A DNA stretch of 64,000 nt. Origin: Armillaria gallica. Lineage: Eukaryota > Basidiomycota > Agaricomycetes > Agaricales > Physalacriaceae. Below are positions 22,956-35,199 of the stretch, piece by piece; the first letter of the stretch is position 1, and every line of letters starts with the position of its first letter. The position numbers were made by a program, and so were the translations under genes. A model generated the notes under the pieces. The model saw only the letters and a program-made list of their open reading frames with translations, was not told the DNA's origin and ran no database searches. The stretch covers positions 1,612,001 to 1,676,000 of the forward strand of contig JBANDB010000015.1 of NCBI GenBank assembly GCA_037576215.1. The letters are read 5' to 3'.

Positions 22956-25086
22956 CTACATATTTTTCAGCTTGCATCTGAGCAACTCCTCAGCTTTCTT
23001 GAACGACAGGCTATGCGTAAGGTGGAGCAACTCCGCCGTGGTTGGCTCAGCATCCACATCCCCCACTCGCATAGGGACCTTTTGCCACACAACGAGCATA
23101 TCTAGGATTTTTGACTGATCCTGGTCGTATTCTGACTCGCCAAAGGTGGATTCACTGAGCTCTAAAGAGAGTTGCTGTACCCGATTCCAAAATGTCAGAT
23201 AGCACTCAAACGTTTTCGGTGAGCAATCAAAAATGGTCAATTTGTGGACCCCCACTCTGGCCTTTAACCAAGCGAGCACTCCTGGAAGTCGGCCGTCCTT
23301 CCCCATGCCCATATGTTTCTTGTCTGCAGTAATGGTCAAGCGAGCGATGCCCATGACAACCGTCACCGCAGCATAAATCTTGAAGGCCTCATTGTAGGAC
23401 TCGTCGAATAGAGATGCCATGGGTTTGATCGACTCGAGGAACAATCTGTCCCAGGTGGCCCATTCTGGCATATCGTTGGTCGCGGGCGCAGTCGCAGGAG
23501 TGCTGGGGGCAGTGGGAGCGCCAGCTGCAACAGGCTGAGGTGGGGTGTAATCACCAGATGACACTTTGTGGATGTAAATGACATAGATGTCCTCTCTGGG
23601 GAGCTGAGTTTGCTCCGCTACCGTCAGCGTCTCTGGACAAGCTCTACAGTGGTGCAAAGGAGTGTTAAAGTTCGAGCTTTCCTGGGACAGAACGTCCTCA
23701 AGGGTCGAAATTTCCCAGAACGAGAGATCATCACCCCCCCCATTACTGAGGGCTAATGGGTGCGTGGAGGTAGAGACAGTGAATAGGCTGTGGTCCATAT
23801 CTCTAAGGACTCGTGCCGTCCTTCCTCCTTGTGCCAAAATCCATGTGAGGGCTTCACCTGCATCGTGAATGTGAATGTGGGATTCGGGCGTACATGGCCA
23901 GGATAGGACAGCCTACCTATCGAGGCTCTCAACACAGAAACGTCGTACTCCATAAGGGGGCGTTCCAGCCTGTCCGTGCCCTGCATGGAGATATAAACAT
24001 TGATAATGTCCCTGAAAATCGAATAAGTGGCCATTCTTTTCCCCTTGGAGCTTTCTACATACCTGGTTCCCATAGCTAAACCGCCCACACCACCGTGGGC
24101 AAGTCCCCCCTGCCGTACTGGTTCATCACCCCCCGCCTGTTGCCTGTATCCGGTTGAACGCACATGTGGACCACGGGATGAGTGCACGAGATTCCCCATG
24201 AGTACTTCGAGAGCAGCCTGATTGGCAGTCCCTGGGGTAAGGCCTTGGTTGGGAGCGACTGTGCTAGGTTGAACAGGAGCTACATTTAACTGTGCCCAGT
24301 TACGCTGGACGTTGGCTAGCCTCATGGCTGGTACGTCAACATCACCTGGTTATTGACAGGTCAGACTTGATGGCGAATTGGAGGGTCAGTGGGACAGAGT
24401 CACCTGTAATTAGGGTGTCTTCGTTGCGCATCTCATCTTTGTTCCTGTCCGACGAACTTTCTGAGGAAGGTCCTTCAGTTGCGGGAGCATGACGAACTCG
24501 CTGTTTATTATTACACACCTTCTGTAAAAGTTAACGTGAACGGACGAGCCATAAAGCAATTGGGAAGACCTACCATAGTCATCAGAGCCCTGGCTCTCGC
24601 TATCGTCGCTATCAGGCCGATAGTATGCAATCATCGACGATGCATTACCTTCGACATTAGGTGTGTCTTCTCCAGTTCCTGCCTGGGCGTCACTTGGCCA
24701 CAAAGCATTGGGCGCCACACCAGTGGCAGCAGCTGCCTCTCTGAGTCAGCCGGGGTAGGTCGCAAGGAGTTTGGCATACCAGATTGGCGTTGTTTCTTGA
24801 ACGCTACGGCCAGGTCAGCCAAGTCGTCTTCTTCTGACCTTGCCTTGCGTCTGACTGTCTTCGGGCTAGGGAGGATGACCACCGGAGAAGGGGCCCGACA
24901 TTGCAATGGAGGTGCACCTACAATAATCGTGTCAGTATTTTCAACGAACCCACAGATTAGTGGATTCCAAACACCTTCAGGTCTGCGGCTTTGTGGCAAT
25001 TGCAATAGGCATCCACTTTTTGTACGCTTGGTCAGCGACACATTGGCCAAGGGTGCGTCACTATCATCGTTAGAGCTCATGGTCAT
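22956..25086 (-). CDS. Unknown cargo gene 2, acidic Ser-rich N-terminus
   Basis: Start at 25086 or the next Met. The first exons are acidic and serine-rich and contain a basic K-T-V-R-R-K-A-R-S patch that could be a nuclear signal, then D-S-D-D-S-E-S-Q. Later exons cover 24325-24072 and about 24015-23850. The last exons (about 23837-22956) encode a 293-residue soluble region with Pro/Ala-rich linker and helical end. Introns of normal size are needed near 24600, 24400, 24030 and 23640. I know no family for it. The nuclear signal is inference. Confidence 0.45.
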
Positions 25087-25302
25087 GAAAATGAGAAAGT
25101 CAGAACGATAAGGCGTCAGGGTGGGTCGTACCCCCTGTGTTTAGTTCCCAAGTGTCACATAACCAGGGGGTCGGTCACATCACAAGCACATTCAAAAAAA
25201 TCTATTACCATCTGTACTTTAGATTTTCAGGCCGTCCTGAACCAGTTGTGAGCTAATAAATGTAAAATATCCGGCCGCCAACGATCATTCTATATCACGT
25301 AT
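25087..25302. other. Spacer between cargo genes
   Basis: AT-rich non-coding stretch with no open frame of note. It probably holds the promoter of cargo gene 2 and the 3' end of the Ulp1-like gene. Confidence 0.3.
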
Positions 25303-27190
25303 TTACACCTTATTTTCAAGGTCCCTCGAACACATGTGCGCCAAGAAATGCAAGATATCTAAGCGGAAGTGATCTGCAAATCCTGCGCTGGACCAAAATT
25401 CATCCTGTGAAGATGGTGGTTTTCCATGCCGCAACAGATACCAGGCAAAGGCAACCATATATACACCACAATTGACGGAATCATTCTGCCTAGGCACATC
25501 CTATGGAAGAACACCAGGTGAGGACCTTTGGACAAGGAATTCTGAGATAAGGCTGACCTCGGATACTCTAAACTCAAAAGGCTCTTCGGCTTCGGATGTG
25601 GCGTGCTGAAACTGTGACCAAAGTACCTACCGAGGGAGGCAATGATCAACACCAATGTTCACATCTTTTAAAGGGAAGGGAACGTACGTTGTATGTATTG
25701 GTTGCCGAGTGCTCACACCTACCCAGACTGTCGTAGCACACCATCCTTCGGGACAAGAGGTTGAGATGGAACAGGATCCAATGGTTGTCTTGATGTATTG
25801 GGAGTACGAACTCCGACTTGCCAAGTTCGGTGTGCGCCTACGTATATCAATGGGTAAATTCACACAGCTGTTTTTCAGGTACTAACCTTCATGATGTTCT
25901 TGAAGGCCTTACTGGCAGCATTCACCGAGGCCAGTGCCAAGGGTTCTGCAGTGCCCCATGACGAATACTCTCGACACAACACCTCAAAGGTGACAGCGAC
26001 CACGCCGTCATCGAGCCAGGACTTGCGGAGCTTGATCAACCTGCTGAGAGTTTTTTTCCAACGGCGTGGAAACTCCATGAAAACGCCAGCAAGATTCGGG
26101 ATTGGTATCCAGGAGGTATGACACGCACTTCAGTGAAGATTCTTATTAAGGTTACCATGCTTGAATGTTACTTCCTCGCTCACCTGTAACAAATCGCATC
26201 GTGAGCTTTCTTCATCGTGGATGGCGCCTAGCGGTTGGTGATCCTTGAGGTAGCTCTGGAGTCCCTTCTTCATGTTCTCCTGCCACTGCAACAGATCCTC
26301 CGGCAACTCTAGCTTGGGCTCTTCGTTCTCATCACTAACTTTGATTACATCGTTGCCGGCACCGTTTGACACACCCACGGGCGCTTCTGGCATGGGATGT
26401 GTGCCATCACCGACTTGCCCATGTTCGGGTGGTTGCTCTGTATCATCGCTGACCATGACGACACCCTTCTCGTCACCTGTGATGATCTGTTCAAGCAGGT
26501 CGGATGCTAGGCTAGCTCCAGTCAGCGCAACGAGACTGTGACTGGTTTCGTTGATAAGCTCGCTGAGATTGGTCGCGTCAGACAAGGTCTGAACCCGGGC
26601 GCGCTTTAGTGTCAGATCGCCATCCCCCCCAGACCCGTCCAGTGCACGTTTGCATATCGGAGGAGGGTGCTCGGAACCCCTGGCCGCCCCTTTGTCTGTC
26701 GATCCTTGTGAGAAGGCTTCACCATTGATGAAACGAAGGAAAACATCACCCAATTCACCTTCAACCAAATCCATCTCCGAGCGGCCCGGCTGCTCCACCA
26801 AGTCTGTAGCTCCTGGTGCACCCTCAGACATCAAAAGTGCACCGTCTTCGGTTTGCTCCTTGTCACGGAGTCTCTTATCCAGATACGCCATTTCCACATC
26901 AAAAAATTCCCCCGATGAGAGACCTTCGAGTTCCTCTTCCGTAGGCCAGCGTACCTGCGCGCTGATGGCTGATCTGGTGTTTACCGACTATCTCGTCTGA
27001 GTTGCGGCCAACCCTTCATCCAAGACACTCTGGTGCTCGGTCAGTTCGACATCGGTGCTCACTTGCCACGTCGCTTGGCTAGCGCGTTCTTGGGCCTCTA
27101 AGAAGCCGCTATCATTGTCATTGTCATCATCGTCTGAGTCCTCTCTGTCAGTATCTATTAAGTTGCTTGTCTGCTTGGTCCTGTTTCATT
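25303..27190 (-). CDS. Ulp1-like (C48) SUMO/ubiquitin-like protease
   Basis: The last exon (25497-25303) begins P-R-Q-N-D-S-V-N-C-G-V-Y, the nucleophile motif of Ulp1/SENP proteases (Q...D-S...N-C-G). Upstream exons are a short one at about 25607-25561, one at about 25863-25630 with V-D-H before the splice site (candidate catalytic His; the usual following Trp is Cys here), and one at 26121-25875 with K-S-W-L-D-D, a frequent start of the Ulp1 domain. The 26897-26130 exon is a long acidic, low-complexity region. The start is unclear: an in-frame stop or an unrecognised intron lies near 27000. Expected reaction: cleavage of SUMO-like modifiers from proteins in the nucleus. Ulp1 genes ride on several classes of eukaryotic DNA transposons. 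Confidence 0.65.
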
Positions 27191-27236
27191 TGGGAGTAAG
27201 CTGGTGCTCCCGAGCTGGGCTACTGTCATCACCGAG

Positions 27237-30200
27237 TATTTATGTGCCTGGGGATGGGGTACGAATAGCTGACGGTTTCTGCTTTTTGAACCGATGCTGC
27301 GCTGGACTGTGAGGAGGACTGCGGTCCAATCCTTCATGCGATGATGAGTCCTCATCAGTGCTCATCTCTATTGGGCGTGAACGCTTCTTCGGGGGAACCT
27401 GGCCATCTTCGTCCACTTCCGATCCCATGTCGCGAGATCGCAAGCTTGTCAGACTCTTGGAATCAGATGCTTCTGGACCCTTGGCCCACCCTTGTCTTCG
27501 AGAGCTGGCCATGGGCATTGGCTGCAGGTCAGTGGCTGGAGATTTCAGCTCCTCAGTGTCTGACAAGTTTGTCAGCGAGGAACTCCCAGACGAATCAGAT
27601 TCTTCTCCTTCTACAGGAATATCCGTGTAGGGAATGATGGGCACCTCCTCTGGCAAGTCTGCAAAGGATGTCAGCATGGGACCTACGAACAAGTCTTCAA
27701 AATGCGCCTTTGGCTCTTCTAAAACCAAATGGGACATCCCAAAAGAGACTATCCTCTGAACGACGGTTCTTCTTGCGCTGTTCCAGTCGTAGCTCTTGGC
27801 CAAACATTTGATTGAACGCTGACATCACATCGCTGCGAAACCAGGTACGATGAAAACGGTCTTCACTCACAAGAGACTCATAAAGGGGACAATCTTCGGC
27901 TGATGTGTGGTAGTCCAGGAGAGCCTGCCCAAACTGCAGTGCTGAGAGCTTGACAGCAACGTAGATCTCGTACACGTTTTCACTCCCGTTCAGACCGGTC
28001 AGCGCAAGATGTTCGTTCGCCCATGATACAAGCTCCCAATACTGCGAAAATGCAAACCGTAGGTCATCCCAATACTTGTCTTGTCGCCGAGAGAGTGCAG
28101 GCAGATAGATCAGCAGGTTGCCCAAGGCACAGACATCTAAGAGGCCCTCTCGCGTTTCAATATCTGGCACATGGCCATCGTGCTCTGGGCGATCCGGTCA
28201 ATGAAATGGACGAAATGGCACCATTCACAGCGTACCTTCAAGGTTCTCACCTGCCGTAATCACTTTTTTCCAGTAGGCCATCAAACGGAGCAAAAGAACT
28301 CTCATGTCCTTGTGCTCGACATTTGTGATAGCCCAAGACAGAAAGGCTGTATGAACCCAGCCCATTACCACCGAACGTATCGCTGAAGTGGGAAAGAAAT
28401 GCTGTCCAAAGACTAGGGAGTTGGTCTCCGTGGCCATGGCGTGCAGCATGTTCGGATGTTGGAACCTGTAAAGCCAGTCGCACAATATCAGTGAGGCTCT
28501 GAGGGGAGGAGTGCCTTCCAGGTACATACCACAGTGTGCCCGGCTCGACCAACACAACCTCGCATTGATACACATCAGAGTTGACTTTGCTATCCGCCTG
28601 GAAGTCCCAGACAAAGGTATCCCAGGTTTCGCCCCTCTCGTCTTTCTGGCGCTTGCTGATTACAAACCAGATCTTGCGTCCCACGAGATTGTGGATCTTA
28701 ATGGCCAAACCACTGAAGTCGGAGTGAGGCAAGGTGACAGTGCCGGCGACCGAAGCCAATCCCCAAGAGAGCGCAGCTGCAGGGAATGGTGCGGCGAGCA
28801 GGTCACTGCCAATTGAGCGAGTGACCTTGCATGCCTCCAAGTGGGAGGCCGCCTGACTGCAAAAGGTGAGTACATCTTAGGAATGGATGAGGGAGTGCCC
28901 TACTGGAACAATGGACTCTGTAAGGTAGTATCAGGCATGGGAAGGGTCAGGGCATTCAAGACCCGGCCTTTTGAGCCTTTTGAGCCCTCATTCAGTACGG
29001 TTTGAAGGGTAGAAGTTATTTCTACAGTGGGCATGGCCGATCGAGGCGAGGCATCCGTGACTCGCCGTATGGGTTCTGCAAAAGATCACATGGATGGTGA
29101 GTGATCACGGGTGAAACAAAGAGAACCCATACTATGAACTTGGATTGGCATGTCTAAATCACCCAGTTCTCTTGCTGTCCATCCGTTCCATCCCCATTTT
29201 CTTGGATGCTGTGGAACGTCGGTCACTAACACGCTCCGCTGCCGAAAAAGAGGCAGGATGTTGATTGTCTCCGAATACCGCAGGTGTGCAACTCGAGACG
29301 GGGCATCAGTGCGATCCAGCCAAGCCAGATTTTGCCCCGGTGTGTCAGTTCGACACGCGAGGAGCAACTCTAAGATCTCTCTCTCAAAGGGATCCTAAGC
29401 TCCAGACGTTAGTCTCCAGTGCATCCACAAGAAGTCCGGCACTCACTGACGCCTTCAGACAGTCAATCTCGAATTTGACCCAACTATTCTCTGAGACACT
29501 GAACACATCGACGCAGACGGGAGAATTACATCTCTCAGTGAGGCATGGATCAGGTGGCAGTGTGGAGGGGCAGTCAGAGGAGGTTGGCGGGCTCCAAAGA
29601 CGCAATGACCGCTCAGCCCGCGCTGGGCGACGAACGGCACCCATCACGGGGCCCTTGGTGCGGTTAACCTGGAGAAAGCCATTTCGCCAGGTGCTATCTT
29701 CATCGTCGGCACCATTTTGTGCGTACGCCAATAGCTCACTCTTGGACAGCCTGAATGGGGGAGGCTTGTGGCGTTTGAACAGATTGGAACCTGAGGCGCC
29801 AACAGGCTTGAGATCTGTCTCCGACTCATCGTCGTCAATAACAATCTCCTTGCTCTTTTTCTTGGTCTTCTTCCTCTTCTTTTTGGCGGGTTTCTCCTTG
29901 ACTGATATATCTTCCAGTTCATCTGCCTCGGACTCAGATAGCCTCTGTGCAGGCGGTCACACCCGTGATGGCTGGTCCTCGCAAGATAAATTGGTAGCCT
30001 TGACCCATTTCATCTCAGCCGTCCCGCCCTGTGAGATTTCCTGTTCTTCCTGACTCAGTACTACTTCGTCATCGCCAGCTATGGCGGTGGCATCCTGGGC
30101 ACTGTCGCTGGGCATTGGGAGTGTGTTTTCTACGGCCGCTACAGCGCCTGACGCTACCGTAATTGAGGTGGTCTGAGAGCCCCTCGGGTGCTTCAAGCGA

Positions 30201-30609
30201 GCCGTGGCGTCAAACCATGGCGACACATTGGCGACATCTACCGCGCCTTCGATTTCCGGCTGATACAACCGAAGAAAACAGACAAGGCCTTCCTCAGCTT
30301 CAAACGCGCCACCAGAAACACCTAATAGAAGAGACCAAAGACCTCTCTCAACGCTCCTAAGCGCTGCCGGTTTATCTCTGTCATCAAAGCTGCAAGAATA
30401 CTACATGGAACGATCAATGGATGCCCAAGGAGTGAAAGATAACCACCCACCAGCAAACACTGCACCGGAGGTGGGGCCGCATCTCGCTTCCACTTAAACA
30501 AAATAAGCAGAGAGATTGTAACACATTGGAGTAAAGTCGCCAGAGCGTCTTTATTTCGAGCAGCGACCGTGCTGATACTGCCCTGGACTTGCTGCCACAC
30601 GTCGGTCAT
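27237..30609 (-). pseudogene. JmjC/cupin-like protein with two in-frame TGAs
   Basis: Exons follow from 30609 (a short hydrophobic start) through a basic, lysine-rich nuclear-type region (K-K-K-R-K-K-T-K-K-K, about 29880) to a conserved core. The core has an R-H-type lead (L-D-R-T-D-A-P-S-R-V, G-W-N-G-W), then L-P-H-S-D-F-S-G-L (about 28722-28696), whose H-S-D gives two JmjC metal ligands, a V-V-L-V-E-P-G-T-L-W strand (about 28540) and, after an intron, P-N-M-L-H-A-M with the second His and a G-Q-H-F-F end. This order fits a JmjC-type Fe(II)/2-oxoglutarate fold, though the substrate is unknown. In-frame TGAs sit at 29957-29959 and 29086-29088, each followed by open frame. The C-terminal part (27803-27237) is Ser/Pro-rich and acidic. 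Confidence 0.6.
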
Positions 30610-30879
30610 TCCATGGTCAACGGCGAACCTGGCCAGTCATAATAATCAGCGAATGACACCTAGGGTACAGTTAAATCCTTTACATTTGTAGTTTACTCCC
30701 GTAGCCTTCAGGGTTGCCTCGAGTCCAGTGCATCCACCTTAGCTGCCAAGCCACACCTTCAATGAGATGTAGCAACTTCTGCCAATAGCTCATGTGGCCA
30801 CGGCGATTCCAAGAGCAGGCGGCCAGTAAGTCCTGCTAAAGGTCTTTCTGTTCCGTTGAAAGTTGGGTGCCTTCAGGAA

Positions 30880-31747
30880 GGCTTGGAAGCCCTGTTTCAA
30901 CGTGACTGCTCTCCTGAGAACCGAGGGCACTTAACAAGACCGAGGGCCAATCTGCGAGCCGACCCACCCACTATGCACGGCATGAGTTTCGAAGGAAGGC
31001 AAAACTCCAGAAAATGCCGTACCTGCGTAAGTTTGACTGATGGCTTGAACGTCGCCTTGTAGTCAATGGTACACTCCCCATCATTGATGCCCTCACAGCG
31101 TAAGAGTTCATCCACCAAACGCCAAGATACTAGCGCTTCGACAAGGTCCACCCGTTTTTGAGAGTCCATGTGTGTGAGCTGATGGATTGGCTTCATGACC
31201 GCGTCAGGTAGTCGGACCAGACCACGACGGTACGCTGCAGGAAGTGTTTGAGCCAGATCCTGGTATTTATTGATACAATCAGTTGCACACTCCTGTGAGC
31301 TTGACATGGGGATCTAACCTGAATGCAAGTCGAGAATCCCACCCATACACCCGGTACCGCGACAATATCCTTCGGCGAATCCGAATGTTGAACGGCTGGC
31401 TCATTTCCCGAGTGTGAAAGGCATGCGGTCAAGGGAAACCTCATGAGTCGGGTGCGGTTGTGCAACGGAAGTGACTGAAGTAGTTTCGTTTCTGCTGCTT
31501 GCTGCACTGATGTCGGCAGATCAGTGTCCATTTCCTCCATAGCCGGGAAGACAAGAACAGATAAATGCGACACGACGACATACGTCTAATCGTGCATGGA
31601 GGCAATGCGGTGACAATACATGTCCAACTGCCCAAACTAGATCCATATGAATCCTGACGGCCGCTTCCCCAGGCCTAGGACATGCCAATGGTGAGACAGG
31701 ATCGGATGGCACTCACTCATCATCGAATGGGCAGCGTTGGTGGCCAT
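30880..31747 (-). CDS. Unknown cargo gene 3
   Basis: Start ATG at 31747 (M-A-T-N-A-A-H-S-M-M) followed at once by a GTGAGT donor. Later exons are about 31600-31320 and 31307-30897; the last has C-I-N-K-Y-Q-D-L-A-Q and L-V-E-A-L-V-S-W-R-L-V-D-E-L, helical and soluble. No known domain was recognised. It is head-to-head with the RING gene starting at 32040, so the 31748-32039 gap probably holds a shared promoter region. Confidence 0.4.
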
Positions 31748-32039
31748 GACGATCCAGCTCCAACGTGGTGGGAAGTTTGTAAAATGTGTGCTTCTTGCTT
31801 CTTCATCACGACTGGTGACACGACGACTGGCCGGTCACGTCACTCAGTGGATTAGATTGTGATACGACGCAGTGTGACCGACCTGGCTGTCCATCACATC
31901 ACAAACTTCATGTCATGTGACCACAGTCCACCCTTTCTATTCTCGCTTACTGCCCTTCCCCCCCATCCAGCTGGACGTCTCAGTTGCTGGTGTGCGCTTC
32001 AGACGTTCGTCAGCGCTGCTTTCCATCTCGTTTCAAACC

Positions 32040-32777
32040 ATGCCGCCTGCCAGACTGAACGTCACCACCCCCTGGAGAAGCCACAGGGCTAGTGATCTTC
32101 TTACCTCCATTATCTCCTTCCAAAGAGAATGCGAATCTGTATGGCACGCAGCTGCTGTCCTATTTCGGGACACACCCTTATGACTTTGGCAGATCATTCA
32201 ATATGCCGAACAGGTGAACCAAGAGCTTAGAATTGACCTGGCACGCGCCCGGGAGGAGGTGGAAAGGCTCAAAGGAGAATTGGAGCAGGTACTCGAATCC
32301 CATTACATTGATTTTAGTGTGGTAAGAACTCATCAATCATCTTAGGCTGCCGGAGATGGGAAGAGGCAAGAGGACGCCCTCTTACAGCTCATTGCGGGTC
32401 CCAGAGACGCATCCGACCAAGACAACACAGGGTTGGCAAGGCGTCTGGTTTGTGCAAACGAGACAATTCAACTTCTCAAAGAGGAAGTGGATCGTCTGGG
32501 GGTGATGGTGGCACCTGTATGTCTCAACCCCAAAACCACCTGTCTGAGCTTGTTCTTATCTTTCTTCTCGGCAGGATCTGGGAGCATTGACCGCCCACCT
32601 TACATGTGCTTACTGCTTAGGAACACTCTGCTCCGTAATGAGGTATGTACCATTGTTTCATTCAGGATGATAGCTTGACATGAGTGATTCAGACACTCTG
32701 GAGTGCAGGCACTCCTTTTGTTCCCCTTGTCTGTTCGTCTCGGTCAAACGCACCCAAGAGTCGGGGAATTGAATCCA
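32040..32777 (+). CDS. Coiled-coil RING-type protein
   Basis: Start M-P-P-A-R-L. Exons are 32040-32128, 32192-32288, 32346-32517 and about 32574-32642, then a last exon from about 32691. The second and third exons are a coiled coil with leucines seven apart (R-A-R-E-E-V-E-R-L-K-G-E-L-E). The fourth exon carries L-T-C-A-Y-C-L-G-T-L, the first Cys pair of a RING finger. The last exon carries L-E-C-R-H-S-F-C-S-P-C-L, the Cys-His-Cys-Cys set. The two halves are out of phase by one base as I splice them, so a small indel or an unusual splice site is possible. Predicted role: E3 ubiquitin ligase of the coiled-coil RING type. Confidence 0.55.
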
Positions 32778-33302
32778 ACCGCAGTGCAGTGAATGCACCA
32801 AGCCGATCATCAGTTGTCCGAGCAGGGCCTGGAAGATAGAAGCACTGGGCCGAACACTGATTAACCGAATGCCTCAGAGCGATGGCATCGGTGGTGAGGC
32901 AGTTAGGTATGGTTACATCAATCAGGCGTCTTGGTCTGACCTTTTTCCGTAGCCTTGTAGGAATATATGTTCTCGTGCGTGAAAGCCATAAAGTGTCTAT
33001 ATAAAACCATGTTTCCCAGGCGCTTCATGCTTGTGTAGGAAACCTACATTCATCAATGGAGTGGATAGTTTCTTTGGCAGTTCTTTGCGGCGGTCTCAAT
33101 TCACTTGGAGGGAACTCTCGCTGTGCCCTGGATGGGCCGTGTTCAGACTGCGGAGGTTATTGCTTGCCTTTATGAGTGCGTGCCTGCATGGCGTTGGGTG
33201 GTATAAGTTCAGGTGGGACGATGCGTGAAAGGCATCATTTCAATGGTTTCATTCGTAAGTCACCAGCTGTATCCCAAACTGACGATATCATCGCTTACAC
33301 TG
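32778..33302. other. No recognised gene
   Basis: Short open frames only (such as 33031-33228). The stretch could include upstream exons of the DUF7770-like gene, but no start with matching splice sites could be fixed. Confidence 0.25.
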
Positions 33303-33903
33303 TTGTCTCCTGGAGAACACTGGTGCCATCAATGTCGAAGTCCCAAAGCCCTGCTTGGCGCACACAGTCGAAGCGGTGGAATTGTCAGCCAAAGACTTTA
33401 AATCCGCAATCCACCAGATGAGGCTGGTGATGCATTTCTATGTCATGCTCCTGTCTCCTCCAACCGGGGAGGGTGAATACAACCGACTGCAGATGGACAT
33501 GTCTTGTTCTCTAGAGAACAGTGTCGTCATACCTACAGTGAAGTGAGTACATCCTTGCCATTGCAGGTCGTAGTCTCAATTCGTCGTCAGCCTGATTGGC
33601 CGTGATTGTGTGCCTACAGGTACACACGTTGACAGAGTCTTGTCATTCCGCATCCTGGAACCCAACATCTCCGTCGGAGATCTTTTAGAGCTCCTTATCA
33701 GTGCTGGCCTGGACCGCACGACCGTTAACGCCAACAACGCGGCATGCGGCCGGTTTTGTTTTCAAACCATGAAGACCTTCGCGGACCATGGGCTCATTCG
33801 AGATGACTGGGCCTCACTTGCCTATCAATGGCACGGGGACATTGGCGTTGCAAGTGGCCCATTGGGTGCCACAGTGATTCACGAGGACATCATAAATTTG
33901 TAA
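33303..33903 (+). CDS. DUF7770-like protein, start uncertain
   Basis: Two exons are clear. The first reaches a GTGAGT donor at 33543 after V-V-I-P-T-V-K. The second begins at about 33620 and ends at 33903. It reads I-S-V-G-D-L-L-E-L-L-I-S-A-G-L-D, then C-G-R-F-C-F-Q-T-M, a pattern I associate with the fungal DUF7770 family (V-x-D-x-I-x-x-I...G-L-D/R-Y, G-C-R-x-W). The first exon (V-M-H-F-Y-V-M-L-L-S-P-P...M-D-M) fits its N-terminal half. No ATG in frame was found near the exon start, so an upstream exon is likely. Function unknown. Confidence 0.4.
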
Positions 33904-34099
33904 GGAACGTAAATACTTTTTTTTAACAATTTCGGAAAATGATGTGATTCGGAAAAAGAATAAAAATGTTTGGACCACCGCTAGAAGCCCTCTGAGCCCG
34001 CTATCAGAGGATTATGACTACCGACGTCAGATGATGGTCTTCATTAGAGAAAATAGCAATAAATGAAACAAATGAAACAAATGAAACAGTTATTCTTCG
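33904..34099. other. Convergent spacer with a short ATGAAACAA tandem repeat
   Basis: Non-coding. A 10-base unit (AAATGAAACA) occurs about three times at 34060-34090 between the ends of two convergent genes. Confidence 0.45.
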
Positions 34100-34915
34100 C
34101 TACAAACAGTCAGGTGCTATTGTTTCTATCCAGTCATATATACGAAAATACGGATCAGCGACAAAGGGAATAATTGCCCACCAAATTGAATCGTATTCCG
34201 CTCCCCTTTCCAGCGTCGCATCAATGACCATGTTCACGTATTCAAACCACTTAGGATAAAAGCCGGCCGTCGCGAAATCAATTAACCAAAGTTGGCCGTC
34301 CTGCCCAACGATCAAATTTCACATGGCCAAGTCAACATGCGAGTATACGAGAGTCCCATCGTCATCTGGCAATGGCCCCTTGTGCACGCACAATCGGGCG
34401 AGGGCGGCTTGATCCATCCCGTTGTTGAAAAACCTGATGAGTTCGTCCGAGGTGGCGAATGGGCCCTTGGTGGGTCTTATAGGGCCGAAGATGCGGGATG
34501 CGAAACATTTTCCCAGCTCTTCACCATCGAGAACAGGTCCAGGAATTTGGGATCAGGCATGTGTGATGGACCTGAGCTGGTGTACATAGCTTCGTAGGGT
34601 GATAGCAGTACGGATTTTCTGCCACAGCCCCATGGTGGGCCACGCTGCCGCCAATGTGATACCGGGAATGTAGTCCATGACAATGACACTGGCATATGAG
34701 TTGAGATTCAGGACGTGCCAGATGGGAGGTACAGGGATGTTAGTGTGGTTTTTAATGAGATCCTGAGCTAAGGCCTCCGAAGGCCACCCCGCTGGCAACC
34801 TGGGTACCCGCTTGGCCACAACATCTGGTGTGAGCCTGGGTGGGCAGCCCGACGATGTCCAGTCGTCATCAGGCACAGAGTAACACAGACTCAAGACTTC
34901 ATCATCTGTTTTATG
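34100..34915 (-). pseudogene. APH-like phosphotransferase, two in-frame TGAs
   Basis: One frame is open over nearly 800 bases apart from TGAs at 34553-34555 and 34316-34318. The order of motifs fits the aminoglycoside phosphotransferase/choline-kinase fold common in fungi: D-D-D-W...P-P-R-L-T, then I-P-V-P-P-I-W, V-M-D-Y-I-P-G (hinge), an S-H-V-D-L-A-M catalytic stretch (usually H-G/H-D with Asp kept), N-L-I-V, and W-L-I-D-F-A with the metal-binding Asp, then G-F-Y-P-K-W-F-E-Y. The second TGA sits exactly between the M and N-L-I-V, where arginine is usual. Real aminoglycoside resistance is not implied; these fungal proteins have unknown substrates. The 5' end beyond 34894 is uncertain. Confidence 0.7.
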
Positions 34916-35199
34916 GTCAACGTCTGCACTCTGTCGGCATTGGTCTCGATAAGGACAATGGCACTCAGGCGCAAGGTCACATGCACATTTCGATAAGGCA
35001 TTTGACCTATATGCCCAAAGGAGGCAAGCAGAGTGTCGACAATGGCAATGATGGCCGCATAGAAGAAAGCACGTATGAACTGAGCTATCATTTCGATTCG
35101 TGCTTGGGGAAGACGCCAGTGTACACGTATGTCCACTCGTTCACTGCCTAAAAATAGACACGGGCTCTTCCTGGACTATTAGATAACTGGATTATGTAG

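Noticed and set aside
27341..27637. Plus-strand open frames opposite the JmjC-like gene
   Set aside because: They are reverse shadows of the Ser-rich C-terminal coding region on the minus strand.
34100..34915. Antibiotic resistance gene
   Set aside because: The APH fold is widespread among fungal proteins of unknown substrate, and this copy has two in-frame stops.
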